Assembly (NCBI GenBank): GCA_937974555.1
Contig: CALJKR010000069.1
Coordinates: forward strand, 1-20,328
DNA length: 20,328 nucleotides
Origin: an uncultured Flavobacteriales bacterium
GTDB lineage: Bacteria > Bacteroidota > Bacteroidia > Flavobacteriales_D > Sanyastnellaceae
Direction: 5' to 3'
Under the pieces are notes generated by a model that made no database searches, had not been told where the DNA came from, and saw nothing but the letters and a program-made list of their open reading frames with translations. Made by a program: the position numbers and the translations under genes. Of this stretch, positions 1 through 7,987 are shown piece by piece (the first letter of the stretch is position 1; each line of letters begins with the position of its first letter).

Positions 1-1294
1 TTTGCAAAGTATACACCTTGGCCGAAGCCGACATGTTCACTGGGAAAATGGTTCCCAAGCGAGGCACCACCGAATTGGCAGTGGTTGTCGTATAGGACCA
101 CGGGGTGATGTTCAAGTTGTCGCTGTTCTGGGTCGCGCTGAGCACATCAAATACATAATTAGATGCATTGCCTCTAAACTGTGCCTTGAAGCTTGTACAG
201 ACATTGTTGTAAACCCCTGTATTGTTGCTGTAATAGTGGTCACAAGTAGACTCAACAAAATGATTGAAGCACATCTTGGCGCTATTGTTCATCGCGCCAC
301 TGATATTGTGTACGGCGATGTAGTAGGTCTGTCCTGGAATCAAATCATCCGTGATCAAAATTTGATTGCCAGTAGCTAGGGTAGAAGCCGTATAAACCTT
401 ATGTTCTGTTTGTAACCATTCAAAGCAGCCGTTGTTGTAGCTGTAGAGGCGAATTTCGTTATCGCCAAAGGCCGCGGACAAGCCCGCGCGAAGCGTGTTG
501 TATTGAGCAGTAAGGCTGTACCAAAGGTCGAGTCCAGTTCCATCAATGATCGCTGAATTTATGCCTGTGTTCAAATTGGCCGACTTGATGCCTGTTCCAG
601 TACAAGTTGGGAAGACGTTGGTCGTCACCGGAACGGCGGTCACCGATCCTTGTGTCAACCCCTCGTCAATCTGCCCATTGCAGTTGTCGTCGATGCCGTT
701 GCAGGTTTCGGTCGTGCTAGCATGCACCGCAGCATTGTTGTCATTGCAGTCTGTGTTGTTCGTGACATAACCAGTAGGTGGGTTGCAATTGGATACAACG
801 ACATTCGGGTTTCCGTAACCATCTCCATCGTTATCTGCGTACCACGTCAACAATGGGTTGACGGTGATATTCACCGTATCCGCACAAGTTTGTCCATTGC
901 TTGTTACTACGCAAGTGTAGGTGGTGGTAAAATTGGGCGAAACCGAAATAGAAGGAGTATTTTCTCCCGTGGACCAAGCGTAGGACGCATTGGATGGGGC
1001 GGAAGAGAAGAGTGAGATCAGTAAAGTTTGGCCTTGGCAGATAGTAGAATCTTGAAAAGACATTTGGCAATTGATCAACAACAACGGCTCCGGTTGCTGA
1101 AAACCTTGTGTCAGCAACACATTGTTTCCTGAAAGGGTAGTTACAAAAGTTTCCCCTGCACTATGCCCAATTTGCACCAACGGCAATTCAACCGCACCAG
1201 ACCATGAGACGATAGATTGCCGATCGATAGATTGGGAATATGCAAAGTGAAATGAACAACAAATAAATGAAACGATTAAAATAGTTTTATTCAT
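1..1294 (-). CDS. Secreted surface protein with Ig-like and MopE-type metal-binding modules (3' end missing)
   Basis: A frame open for 431 codons from the ATG at 1294 down to the left edge, where the gene continues out of the window. Residues 1-20 form a signal peptide ending FAYS before Q21. A short N-terminal region ends in LTQGFQQP (62-69), a segment I know from many secreted Bacteroidota proteins. Residues about 75-147 look like an Ig/PKD-like domain (CQGQT, YAWSTG, VNPLL). Residues 150-213 are a MopE-type cassette with DNDGDGYG (154-161), DCNDNN and CNGIDDNCNGQIDEG, a Cys/Asp-rich putative metal-binding motif. The rest (about 220-431) resembles secreted beta-sandwich material and has no catalytic motif I recognise. 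The ATG overlaps the stop of the preceding gene by 8 bases, so the two are probably co-translated. The likely role is a cell-surface or secreted adhesive or binding protein. A C-terminal secretion signal would lie outside the window. Confidence 0.85.
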   Translation of the reverse strand, partial: MNKTILIVSFICCSFHFAYSQSIDRQSIVSWSGAVELPLVQIGHSAGETFVTTLSGNNVLLTQGFQQPEPLLLINCQMSFQDSTICQGQTLLISLFSSAPSNASYAWSTGENTPSISVSPNFTTTYTCVVTSNGQTCADTVNITVNPLLTWYADNDGDGYGNPNVVVSNCNPPTGYVTNNTDCNDNNAAVHASTTETCNGIDDNCNGQIDEGLTQGSVTAVPVTTNVFPTCTGTGIKSANLNTGINSAIIDGTGLDLWYSLTAQYNTLRAGLSAAFGDNEIRLYSYNNGCFEWLQTEHKVYTASTLATGNQILITDDLIPGQTYYIAVHNISGAMNNSAKMCFNHFVESTCDHYYSNNTGVYNNVCTSFKAQFRGNASNYVFDVLSATQNSDNLNITPWSYTTTTANSVVPRLGTIFPVNMSASAKVYTLQ

Positions 1295-1751
1295 TTATTT
1301 CTGGAATTTGAAGTTCAAAGCGACGACAGAGGGCTATAAAAGTTTGCCAATACTCCTTTTCATGGTTCAACTTAAAATTGACAATTTCTTCATTATTCAG
1401 GATATTATGCAAACGGAAAAGGTATTGATCTTTAAAATTCTTTTCGGAGATAGATTGATTAGAAATTAATATTTCACATAATTCAAATAATCCCATATAA
1501 GTCTCTACTCGTATCCAATCTTCGCTCGAAAAAAGACGATTTCCGATAGTCCATATTCCACCAGGTCTCAATCCTAGGTGAATATCGTCAAATTCAAGAA
1601 AAGTGTTTTTTAATTCCAACAGAAGTGTACCCTCAGCCACCTTTTTGGTTTGAACATATTCTCTCCATGTCATATAAATCGTTAGACATGCAATAGGAAA
1701 TCCAACAATAGTTGTCAAATCAGCCATTGATTCTAATAATTGATTATTCAT
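1287..1751 (-). CDS. Hypothetical membrane-anchored protein, 154 aa
   Basis: I do not recognise a family. From the ATG at 1751 the protein has one clear hydrophobic segment near the N-terminus (residues about 11-29, TTIVGFPIACLTIYMTW), then a basic and acidic helical soluble part of about 120 residues without a signal peptidase site. It is probably a single-pass membrane protein with a cytoplasmic domain. A TTG start at 1772 would add seven residues but overlap the upstream gene; the ATG five bases after that gene's stop is preferred. The 3' end overlaps the start of the MopE-type gene by 8 bases (ATGAATAA), which suggests an operon. By eye the gene is more AT-rich than the surface-protein genes on either side. 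Function unknown. Confidence 0.7.
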   Translation of the reverse strand: MNNQLLESMADLTTIVGFPIACLTIYMTWREYVQTKKVAEGTLLLELKNTFLEFDDIHLGLRPGGIWTIGNRLFSSEDWIRVETYMGLFELCEILISNQSISEKNFKDQYLFRLHNILNNEEIVNFKLNHEKEYWQTFIALCRRFELQIPEINE

Positions 1752-1756
1752 AATTT

Positions 1757-3349
1757 TTAATTTTTTACGCAACGAACACTCATTCCTCTTGCGTTGGGCA
1801 GGGAAGTTCGATATATGTATGACCCATTAGATCGCAAAAGTCTTGCAGTACCTTGGCTAGAATTAACAATTGGAGTACTAGTCCAAATATGAGCTTCAGT
1901 TCCGAGGTAAATATAAAATCCTGATTCTCCTCGGATTCCTCCTGGCAAAATATTCAAATTACTAGAATTTGTCGCACCTGTATTTGGAGAGCTCCAATAA
2001 TTCAATGATTTCAAGGCCCCGCCAATATTCCCTATGACCCCTCTATTAACTCCTGAAGTCTGTTGCTCCTCTGCAGATAGCATTCCTATACTTCTTTCCA
2101 AATACATCCACTCACAGTCTGTGGGAACATGCCAACCTGTAGGACAAAGACCGCGGCTGTCCACGGTGGTGTACCAATTGTACAACTTACCATACGCGGC
2201 ATCATTGACTAAATCGTTGTTGTATATGGCAAAGGCGCCTGCTGTGGTATTTTGCCAGCTAGTGTTACTCAATCCTGTTGTTATGGGGTCTCCATTGAGG
2301 TATTGGTCAGTGGCTAAATTATCTGCAAACCAACATTGCCCGCCAATTTCCACAAGGCTATAGGTACGGCCATCATAGGTTAATGTAAATTGACCATTAC
2401 AGGATGAGATGCTTATAACCTCTCCAAAACATTGACTATTTCCTGGTAGTTCTGGATCATTTGCTAAACTCACGCCAGGAATAATAAAATAGCCGCCTAA
2501 GGAATTATACATTGTATCACCTACTAGGCTAACTGTTAACAAATTCGCTGCGCCTTGCGGTCCAGTTTCCCCCTGTATGCCTTGAGGACCCTGTGCACCT
2601 TGCGGTCCCGTTGCTCCAGTCAAACCAATTGGACCTTGCGGTCCAACTTCTCCCTGTATTCCTTGCGGTCCAGTTGCTCCAGTCAAACCTATTGGTCCTT
2701 GCGGTCCTGTTGCTCCAGTCAAACCTATTAGGCCTTGTGCACCAACCGCTCCAGCAGGTCCTGTCAAACCTATTGGGCCTTGCGGACCCGTTGCTCCGGT
2801 CAAACCTGTTGGGCCTTGCGGTCCAGTTTCTCCTTGCGGTCCAGATGCTCCAGTCATACCTATTGGACCTTGAGGTCCAACTTCTCCCTGTATACCTTGA
2901 GGACCTTGGACACCCTGCGGTCCAGCAGGTCCTTGTGGTCCGGAAGTGCCACTTTGTACCGCATACAACGCATACGGCACACTCATCATCTGTTGGGTGC
3001 CCAAATCCACTGTGCCATTGGTGCCTTGGTATTGAATGTGCAAAAACTTGGACCCACTGCCCCAATTGATGTTTTGGAAATTGCCTTGCGAAACAACGCC
3101 ATTTCCTATCACACAACTCACCAAGCCTTGGGCATTGGTAGTCAATGCATGTGCCTCCTCAAACACCACAGTGCCTGTGGCCGCTCCGTCATGGATCATA
3201 AAGGTTAAACCCACCGAACTACTCACCATGATGCTCCCATCTGCATTGCGCAATACCGCTTGGTAGGGGATGCCCAAGGGGGACTGGGAAAAAAGGGAGA
3301 AAGGGATAAAGAAAAGAAGGAAGAAGGGGAGGGAAAAATAATTTTTCAT
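1757..3349 (-). CDS. Collagen-like, FISUMP-domain secreted surface protein, 530 aa
   Basis: Signal peptide at residues 1-21 (hydrophobic FFLLFFIPFSLFS). Residues about 23-130 are the N-terminal domain usual in Bacteroidota collagen-like or fibre-like proteins: GIPYQAVLRNADG near its start, MMSVPYALYA at its end. Residues 134-268 are 45 uninterrupted G-x-y triplets rich in GPQ, GLT, GAT and GPI, a collagen-like triple-helix region. Residues about 320-530 match the Fibrobacter succinogenes major paralogous (FISUMP) domain: GGQCWFADNLAT, YGKLYNWYTT, GLCPTGWHVPTDCEWMYLE and the closing RGMSVRCVKN. Such proteins are exported and probably project from the cell surface; a role in attachment is inference. 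The lipoprotein gene ends 48 bases upstream and the next gene starts 5 bases downstream. No T9SS-type tail is obvious because the FISUMP domain reaches the C-terminus. Confidence 0.9.
   Translation of the reverse strand: MKNYFSLPFFLLFFIPFSLFSQSPLGIPYQAVLRNADGSIMVSSSVGLTFMIHDGAATGTVVFEEAHALTTNAQGLVSCVIGNGVVSQGNFQNINWGSGSKFLHIQYQGTNGTVDLGTQQMMSVPYALYAVQSGTSGPQGPAGPQGVQGPQGIQGEVGPQGPIGMTGASGPQGETGPQGPTGLTGATGPQGPIGLTGPAGAVGAQGLIGLTGATGPQGPIGLTGATGPQGIQGEVGPQGPIGLTGATGPQGAQGPQGIQGETGPQGAANLLTVSLVGDTMYNSLGGYFIIPGVSLANDPELPGNSQCFGEVISISSCNGQFTLTYDGRTYSLVEIGGQCWFADNLATDQYLNGDPITTGLSNTSWQNTTAGAFAIYNNDLVNDAAYGKLYNWYTTVDSRGLCPTGWHVPTDCEWMYLERSIGMLSAEEQQTSGVNRGVIGNIGGALKSLNYWSSPNTGATNSSNLNILPGGIRGESGFYIYLGTEAHIWTSTPIVNSSQGTARLLRSNGSYIYRTSLPNARGMSVRCVKN
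2546..2950 (-). repeat. Collagen-like G-x-y coding repeat
   Basis: 405 bases encode 45 consecutive Gly-x-y triplets of the FISUMP protein. At DNA level blocks such as the GPQGPIGLTGAT unit and the GIQGEVGPQG unit recur nearly identically several times, so the array could expand or contract by recombination or slippage in steps of whole triplets, which keep the reading frame. Confidence 0.9.
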
Positions 3350-3397
3350 AATTAAATAATCGTTGCTTTTAAACTAACTCAGATATCACTACAAGTA

Positions 3398-4006
3398 TTA
3401 CTTGTATTTCAAAAATCTTTTATTGAGCCGAGTTGCTTTATTAATAACTTCCTCCATGAATTTGCCATTGTCCATATTTTCTTCTTTTTCAAGTTCCACC
3501 GACTGCTTATCCCAATTTGCTGAACAATTCGTTCTTCCAGGAATCGTCATATACTCACCTGCAACTTCTACACTTTGAGGCTCAGAAATCATTAAATGAA
3601 TCGATCCAGTTTTCATTCCTTCTTTAGAATATTCGTAGACCTTTTCTACATATGTACCAAAACCATTTGAAATAATCTCTATGCCAAACCCAGCAATAGC
3701 ATTATTATTATCGTAATAAATTGAGTCAACGGTTACATATCCGCTATTAATTTTTTTCTTTTGTAACCAATAAGTCAAATAACCATTGGTAAACTCCTTG
3801 TGAGAAATAACAAAATTATTTTGATCCAGATCCTCACAAATACCGGTGAATTCAACTCCGTCCTTGAAGTATTTATCCATTGATGAAATCTTACTAATAG
3901 ATGAACAAGAGCATTTCTTTTCATCAACATTTGATCTATCGCCACAAGCCATGATAATTGCGGAGGCACTAACAATCGCGATACAAATACGAAATAACTT
4001 TTCCAT
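3398..4006 (-). CDS. Hypothetical lipoprotein, 202 aa
   Basis: The N-terminus is a lipoprotein signal: positively charged MEKLFR, a hydrophobic stretch and IIMAC with the lipid-accepting cysteine at residue 21, followed by GDRSN. The mature part (about 180 residues) is polar with several cysteines (C32, C34 and others) and a repeated-looking motif of short beta segments (YVTVDSIYYDNNNAIAGFG, GTYVEKVYEYS). I recognise no family. The gene is AT-rich compared with its neighbours. It is the first gene of the leftward run of envelope genes and may share a transcript with the FISUMP gene 48 bases downstream. A weak promoter match lies about 80 bases upstream (see 4007-4338). Confidence 0.75.
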   Translation of the reverse strand: MEKLFRICIAIVSASAIIMACGDRSNVDEKKCSCSSISKISSMDKYFKDGVEFTGICEDLDQNNFVISHKEFTNGYLTYWLQKKKINSGYVTVDSIYYDNNNAIAGFGIEIISNGFGTYVEKVYEYSKEGMKTGSIHLMISEPQSVEVAGEYMTIPGRTNCSANWDKQSVELEKEENMDNGKFMEEVINKATRLNKRFLKYK

Positions 4007-4338
4007 AATAATTTATTTTTTCTTTCCTACTCTTTTGGCTTTTCGGATTGGGCCCCGTTTTGGTTGGTTTCTGGTCTCCAAATTATTTTTAGTAATTCAA
4101 TGAAATCAAGGAATAATGGCTAGAATTAACTAGAGTCATTTTACCGAAACTATGGTACACTAAACATAAAAAGTTCATATTCCAAAGTCTGAGTCATCGT
4201 ATCACCAAATGAAGTCGCACAAAATTCAGTTTCTTCCCGAAGGTTTGTACAAAAAGGCAATCATTTTACAATTCGTTACAAATGGAATTATTCTATTTTG
4301 TTTGAATCGGCGTCCAATCGTTTTTTGTACTTTGGGAC
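4007..4338. other. Divergent intergenic region
   Basis: 332 bases between the lipoprotein gene (leftward) and the CHAT protease gene (rightward), so promoters for both should be here. On the minus strand TTG (4109-4107) and TAATTTGG (4085-4078) are separated by 21 bases and approximate the Bacteroidota consensus with one mismatch in the -7 element. On the plus strand TACTTTGG at 4328-4335 is close to a -7 element but almost touches the ATG and has no well-spaced TTG. The open frames in this region have no family resemblance. I see no RNA gene or repeat. Confidence 0.4.
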
Positions 4339-6708
4339 ATGCGTTGCTGGTTTATCTCTCTCCTTTTTTACCTCCTTCCTCTTCTTCTGCAGGCCCATTT
4401 CGATGATGATATTCAACAAGCCTGGCAACTCATTGCAAAAAATGCCTCTCATGCCTCCATCCTGAAAGTGGAACAATTGGAAAACACTTCAATTACCGCC
4501 AAGCAAAAGATCCAGTGTCTTGAAGTTAAAAAATGGGCCTTTTTCTTTAACCAAGAATTCACTGCTTTTCACATGGCCTCGCGCCAACAACACGCTCTTT
4601 TAAATCCTGATCCTTCGTCCTCACAAGAAGCAATGTACTTGGCCGAACAGGCTTATTTTTTTCATTACCTGACCTGGCAAGACAGTGTGATTCAATACAT
4701 CACTCCATGTAAAAAAATTATCCAAAATGCTCCACTGGATCTTCCGCAATTCAATAAAGCCTTTATCTATGCCATGCTGGCCAATGGTGAATTGTATGTC
4801 AATCATTACGATCAACCACTCAATGAAGTGAAATACAAAAGGGTTGATCAATACTTTACTCAGGCCATAGCAGCCCTGTCCACGCCTTCTCCGTTTAATC
4901 TGCGCATCCGGTCAGCCATCATGCGCTCGTGGGGCAGTCGAACTTTGGATCGAATTTCCAATTATCATTACCTCAGTCCTCAGGAGGTTAAAGCCCGTCC
5001 AAAACCCATTCAAGCTTTGGATAATCTTGCTCATCGCCGATATTTAGAAGCAGCGGCATGCGCACCCCCTGAATGTGTTGAGGACCAAGTTGCGGCCCTT
5101 TCTCTTTGTGGGCTCATGCACTCATACTTGGCTGAATATGACGAAGCAAATGCCATTTTTCAAGATGCCATCCTAAGAATAGAAAAACGCTATGGATCCT
5201 TGGCCAATTGTCCGCAAGCCAAAATCATCTGCCTACTCGTCAAATACAAAGTAGCGAATGACGAAAAACATACGGGCTTCATTGATGATGCCGCTGGCTA
5301 TATCCAAAAATTAAGTGCACTTCAACCCATATACAATGGACTTACACGCTCTTTCAACCAATTCAGACATGATACCTATCACAGTTCTCCTACGCAAATA
5401 CTCGCTTGTATTTTGTTACAAAAAGCAAAACAAAAACAAGACAAGTCATTGTTTCAATTGGGGGCTTCTTACTTTATCGAAAACCAGGAATTGGAATTTA
5501 TGAATACCCCCAATACAAGGGATGGACAGCAACTTCGTCAATTTTTGGCTACTCGAGAGCAATCCCCAACCAAAAAAATTCCGTGGCCTCCAATCATTCA
5601 ATCATCTGTGATTCAATCCAAACTCGTACAGAATATTCAAAAAAAACTCGATGATCAAGAAATTGTTATCTGCACCAATTCACCAACTGCTTTGATGAAC
5701 AACCATGTCCTGGTCATTTCCAACGAAAGCATCGACTGGATTAAAACTACTGAATTTCACGAGAGTGAATCATTTCGGGTTGGATCTGAATATGAACCAC
5801 TCCTCTACAAAAAATATCACTATGCACTGTATCAAGCCAAGCTTGCTCCCATTGTTCAACAATTTCCAAAGGCAAAAAAATACCATGTCATGTACAATGA
5901 CAACATCCCTTATGAGCAACTCGTTGATTCCCCTGAAGGAAGCGGATTTCATGAGATGCATTTTGTTTTCAAAAAAATCCAATTCAATCGGATCTATCAA
6001 GTGAAACGTTACTTCAACCAAAAGCCAACATCGTTAGAGAAAAAAATCAATCTTTTTTCATTGGTTCAACCCCAGTTCAAAACTCTATATTTTACTTTGG
6101 ATATGATCAAAGGATTATTCCGGCAATCCTTCGATACGCAATTTTCTGATACTATGACCTTGATGCAATCAGTGGAACAGCCTGTCATTACTCATCTCTA
6201 CGGCCATGGCACTGCAGATAGCTCAGAACACGGTTTTTTCAAATATGCCATCCCTTATTTTGACAATACCCATTGGCAACAATTGCACAATTTACAGACC
6301 TCCATTCCCAAAAGTCATTCCTTGGTTATTTTCAATACGTGCTTTTCCGGAGCCACCAATTTCATGCTTGATTACGATACCAACCTTTATCCATTTTTAT
6401 TGCACCAAGGAGCGCCGGCAGTCATCATCAGCACCACCCACAGCGAGGACCAAGCCTCATCTGAGATCTTTGCTTCTTTCTATGAATACCTGGAGGAAGG
6501 AAAAAATGCGGAAGATGCATTTTATATGGCCAAAAAAGATTATCTCCAAAAACAACAAGGTGATAATTGCAATCCCTTGCGCTGGAACGCCTATCGGATG
6601 ATTTCTTCACAAAAAATTATTCCTTTCACCCCTCTGACTTGGTGGGAAAAGGTATGGAATTGGATTAGTAATTGGCAATATCTCTTTGCACCGCCTGACG
6701 TAAAATAG
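4339..6708 (+). CDS. Exported CHAT-domain (caspase-like) protease with helical N-terminal region, 789 aa
   Basis: CHAT domains are clan CD cysteine peptidases related to caspases. Residues 1-19 form a signal peptide (MRCWFISLLFYLLPLLLQAH), so export to the periplasm or beyond is expected. Residues about 25-400 are alpha-helical with TPR-like spacing (for example 252-285). The CHAT domain spans about 440-760: IPYEQLVDSP (523-532) fits the conserved strand before the catalytic core, HLYGHG gives the probable catalytic His623, and VIFNTCFSG gives the probable catalytic Cys668. GAPAVIISTTH (691-701) and the helix with ASSEIFASFYEYLEEGKNAEDAFYMAKKDYL are also typical. The tail (768-779) holds five tryptophans in twelve residues. 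The gene converges on the sigma-factor operon, and its last 44 bases overlap the end of the membrane-partner gene. Substrate unknown; a regulatory cleavage role is inference. Confidence 0.88.
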   Translation: MRCWFISLLFYLLPLLLQAHFDDDIQQAWQLIAKNASHASILKVEQLENTSITAKQKIQCLEVKKWAFFFNQEFTAFHMASRQQHALLNPDPSSSQEAMYLAEQAYFFHYLTWQDSVIQYITPCKKIIQNAPLDLPQFNKAFIYAMLANGELYVNHYDQPLNEVKYKRVDQYFTQAIAALSTPSPFNLRIRSAIMRSWGSRTLDRISNYHYLSPQEVKARPKPIQALDNLAHRRYLEAAACAPPECVEDQVAALSLCGLMHSYLAEYDEANAIFQDAILRIEKRYGSLANCPQAKIICLLVKYKVANDEKHTGFIDDAAGYIQKLSALQPIYNGLTRSFNQFRHDTYHSSPTQILACILLQKAKQKQDKSLFQLGASYFIENQELEFMNTPNTRDGQQLRQFLATREQSPTKKIPWPPIIQSSVIQSKLVQNIQKKLDDQEIVICTNSPTALMNNHVLVISNESIDWIKTTEFHESESFRVGSEYEPLLYKKYHYALYQAKLAPIVQQFPKAKKYHVMYNDNIPYEQLVDSPEGSGFHEMHFVFKKIQFNRIYQVKRYFNQKPTSLEKKINLFSLVQPQFKTLYFTLDMIKGLFRQSFDTQFSDTMTLMQSVEQPVITHLYGHGTADSSEHGFFKYAIPYFDNTHWQQLHNLQTSIPKSHSLVIFNTCFSGATNFMLDYDTNLYPFLLHQGAPAVIISTTHSEDQASSEIFASFYEYLEEGKNAEDAFYMAKKDYLQKQQGDNCNPLRWNAYRMISSQKIIPFTPLTWWEKVWNWISNWQYLFAPPDVK

Positions 6709-7360
6709 GATCTTGCACGTTGGACAATCCGGATAAACCCTCCTTATCAACTCCAGCGGGATTCAGATGAAACAAAAAGTACTGCGCTCTTTGACTATAA
6801 ATACTTCCCATTCCCGGTACTTGCGAAAAATAAACACGCGCAGAATCACGCAATTGCATCTCTAAAAAACAATACGCACTATAATACAAAACCGTATCGT
6901 TTTCCGAATGAAGTATTCGAGCTTTCTCCAACAAATCCAAGCAGGATTGGTACTCTCTTTTTTGGAAATGATAATTGATTGTTGGCCAATCGATGGCTTC
7001 CACCCGTTCATCCATAAATTGGGGAATCCCCGCATCTTGGTAGGTCCACGTCACTTGGGTTTGGTTGGACCTATACCACCAGCCGCCCAAAGCCATTAAA
7101 CCCACAAAAACGGCAGCAGCAGCATAACGCAAACCATGGTTTTTCTTGGACTCCGCGGTTTTTAAAATACGTTTTTTGGATTGGATATACTCCGCCAATA
7201 CAGCCGCGACATCTCCACCATGGGCATGGTATCGCGCTATCAATCCCAACATCGCAGGATCTTGAACTCCAGCATTCTCCCATTCTAAAACCACCTCATG
7301 CATCAGCTGGGGATTCTTTTGGATGTACTTCCAAGCCATATCAAAAGACAGATAGCGCAT
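6665..7360 (-). CDS. Single-pass membrane protein with TPR-like outer part, putative anti-sigma partner, 231 aa
   Basis: Residues 1-75 form a helical soluble N-terminal part, residues about 77-96 one transmembrane helix (GLRYAAAAVFVGLMALGGWWY), and residues 100-231 an outer part. The latter begins with TYQDAGIPQFMDER and continues with TPR-like helix pairs (YQSCLDLLEKA, VLYYSAYCFLEMQLRDSARVYFSQV). This layout matches Bacteroidota membrane proteins encoded with ECF-like sigma factors, where a D-x-G-[IL]-P-x-x-M segment after the membrane helix precedes TPR-like repeats. The start lies one base after the sigma gene's stop, so the two are co-translated. No classical zinc-type anti-sigma motif (HxxxCxxC) is present. 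The role as anti-sigma or sensor is inferred from topology and position. Its 3' end overlaps the convergent CHAT gene. Confidence 0.75.
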   Translation of the reverse strand: MRYLSFDMAWKYIQKNPQLMHEVVLEWENAGVQDPAMLGLIARYHAHGGDVAAVLAEYIQSKKRILKTAESKKNHGLRYAAAAVFVGLMALGGWWYRSNQTQVTWTYQDAGIPQFMDERVEAIDWPTINYHFQKREYQSCLDLLEKARILHSENDTVLYYSAYCFLEMQLRDSARVYFSQVPGMGSIYSQRAQYFLFHLNPAGVDKEGLSGLSNVQDPILRQAVQRDIANY

Positions 7361-7361
7361 A

Positions 7362-7934
7362 CTATGGAAATAAAAATGGGATTAAATTTTTGATTCTATT
7401 CAACTTAAGTCGAATAAGTGAAAGATTATTCCTGATTGTTTTTTCAGAAACATCATTTTGGACGGATAATTCTTGCATGGATATCCCTGAAATAACCGCT
7501 GTGAGCAACTGTTTTTCCTTTTCATTGAGTAAACTCAAAGCATACGATTTCAACTGTTCATCAGAAAGTTGAGGATTTTCTAATACCGGCCAATCTATCA
7601 ATTGATGAATACGATGATGATTGGCCTGCTTGCGCACCCAATCGATGCTCTTGTACTGAATAACAACCTTCAAAAAAGACAGACAATCATTTTTAGTCAC
7701 CCAATTGCTGCGTTGCTCAATACTGGACTCTACCAACATCAGAAAAAGATCTCCCGCCATATCCTCAGCTTGTTTCCAATCCTTGGTGTAGTGGTAGGCG
7801 GTGTATTGCAAAGGCGCAATCATTTCATCATACAAACCACCTAAAGCCGAATTATCACCAGCGCAATACCTTTTCCAATTTTCTTGTATGGTCTTCATCT
7901 TGTCTTCGGGAAAAAACCGCCTTTCAAACGACAT
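7362..7934 (-). CDS. ECF-like sigma-70 family RNA polymerase sigma factor, 190 aa
   Basis: Length and layout match an ECF-type sigma factor. Region 2 lies at about 26-100 (LYDEMIAPLQYTAYHYTKDW, then AEDMAGDLFLMLVES and FLKVVIQYKSIDWVRKQA), and region 4 at about 130-182. Region 4 ends in a clear helix-turn-helix (NEKEKQLLTAVISGISMQEL, SVQNDVSEKTIRNNLSLIRLKL). The polymerase-binding helix of region 2 and the -35-binding recognition helix are both recognisable, though divergent. The ATG at 7934 is chosen; Met13 is an in-frame alternative. The gene is followed after one base by the membrane partner and is divergent from the HTH-like gene at 7988. A duplicated 11-base sequence covers its start codon (see 7926-7952). 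Confidence 0.85.
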   Translation of the reverse strand: MSFERRFFPEDKMKTIQENWKRYCAGDNSALGGLYDEMIAPLQYTAYHYTKDWKQAEDMAGDLFLMLVESSIEQRSNWVTKNDCLSFLKVVIQYKSIDWVRKQANHHRIHQLIDWPVLENPQLSDEQLKSYALSLLNEKEKQLLTAVISGISMQELSVQNDVSEKTIRNNLSLIRLKLNRIKNLIPFLFP

Positions 7935-7952
7935 CAGTATTAAACGACATCA
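7926..7952. promoter_or_regulatory. Direct repeat over the sigma-factor start, with a nearby inverted repeat
   Basis: AAACGACATCA occurs perfectly at 7926-7936 and 7942-7952 (period 16). On the minus strand each copy carries an ATG; the second (7950) opens an 8-codon frame, MSFNTDVV, that ends inside the sigma gene. An inverted repeat GTATTA-N11-TAATAC (7937-7959) overlaps it. The 53-base divergent gap must hold both promoters, so an operator here is plausible but unproven. Confidence 0.35.
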
Positions 7953-7987
7953 ATAATACGAAAAGTTGAACAGAAAGCCCGAAAAGA

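Noticed and set aside
831..1070. A 79-codon minus-strand frame inside the MopE-type gene
   Set aside because: It is in a different frame from the 431-codon frame with a signal peptide and clear domains; the longer frame is the real gene.
2529..3208. Several long open frames on both strands over the collagen-like region
   Set aside because: They are shadows of the G-x-y repeat: periodic codons suppress stops in other frames. Their translations are low-complexity and have no independent start or domain.
4328..4335. TACTTTGG just before the CHAT ATG, and TAGTTTGG at 19569-19576 before the right-edge gene, as promoter -7 elements
   Set aside because: Both lie within a few bases of the ATG and lack a correctly spaced TTG. 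They would imply leaderless messages, so they are more likely chance matches.
4209..4406. A 65-codon plus-strand frame upstream of the CHAT gene
   Set aside because: It overlaps the CHAT signal peptide in another frame and shows no family resemblance. The CHAT frame explains the sequence.
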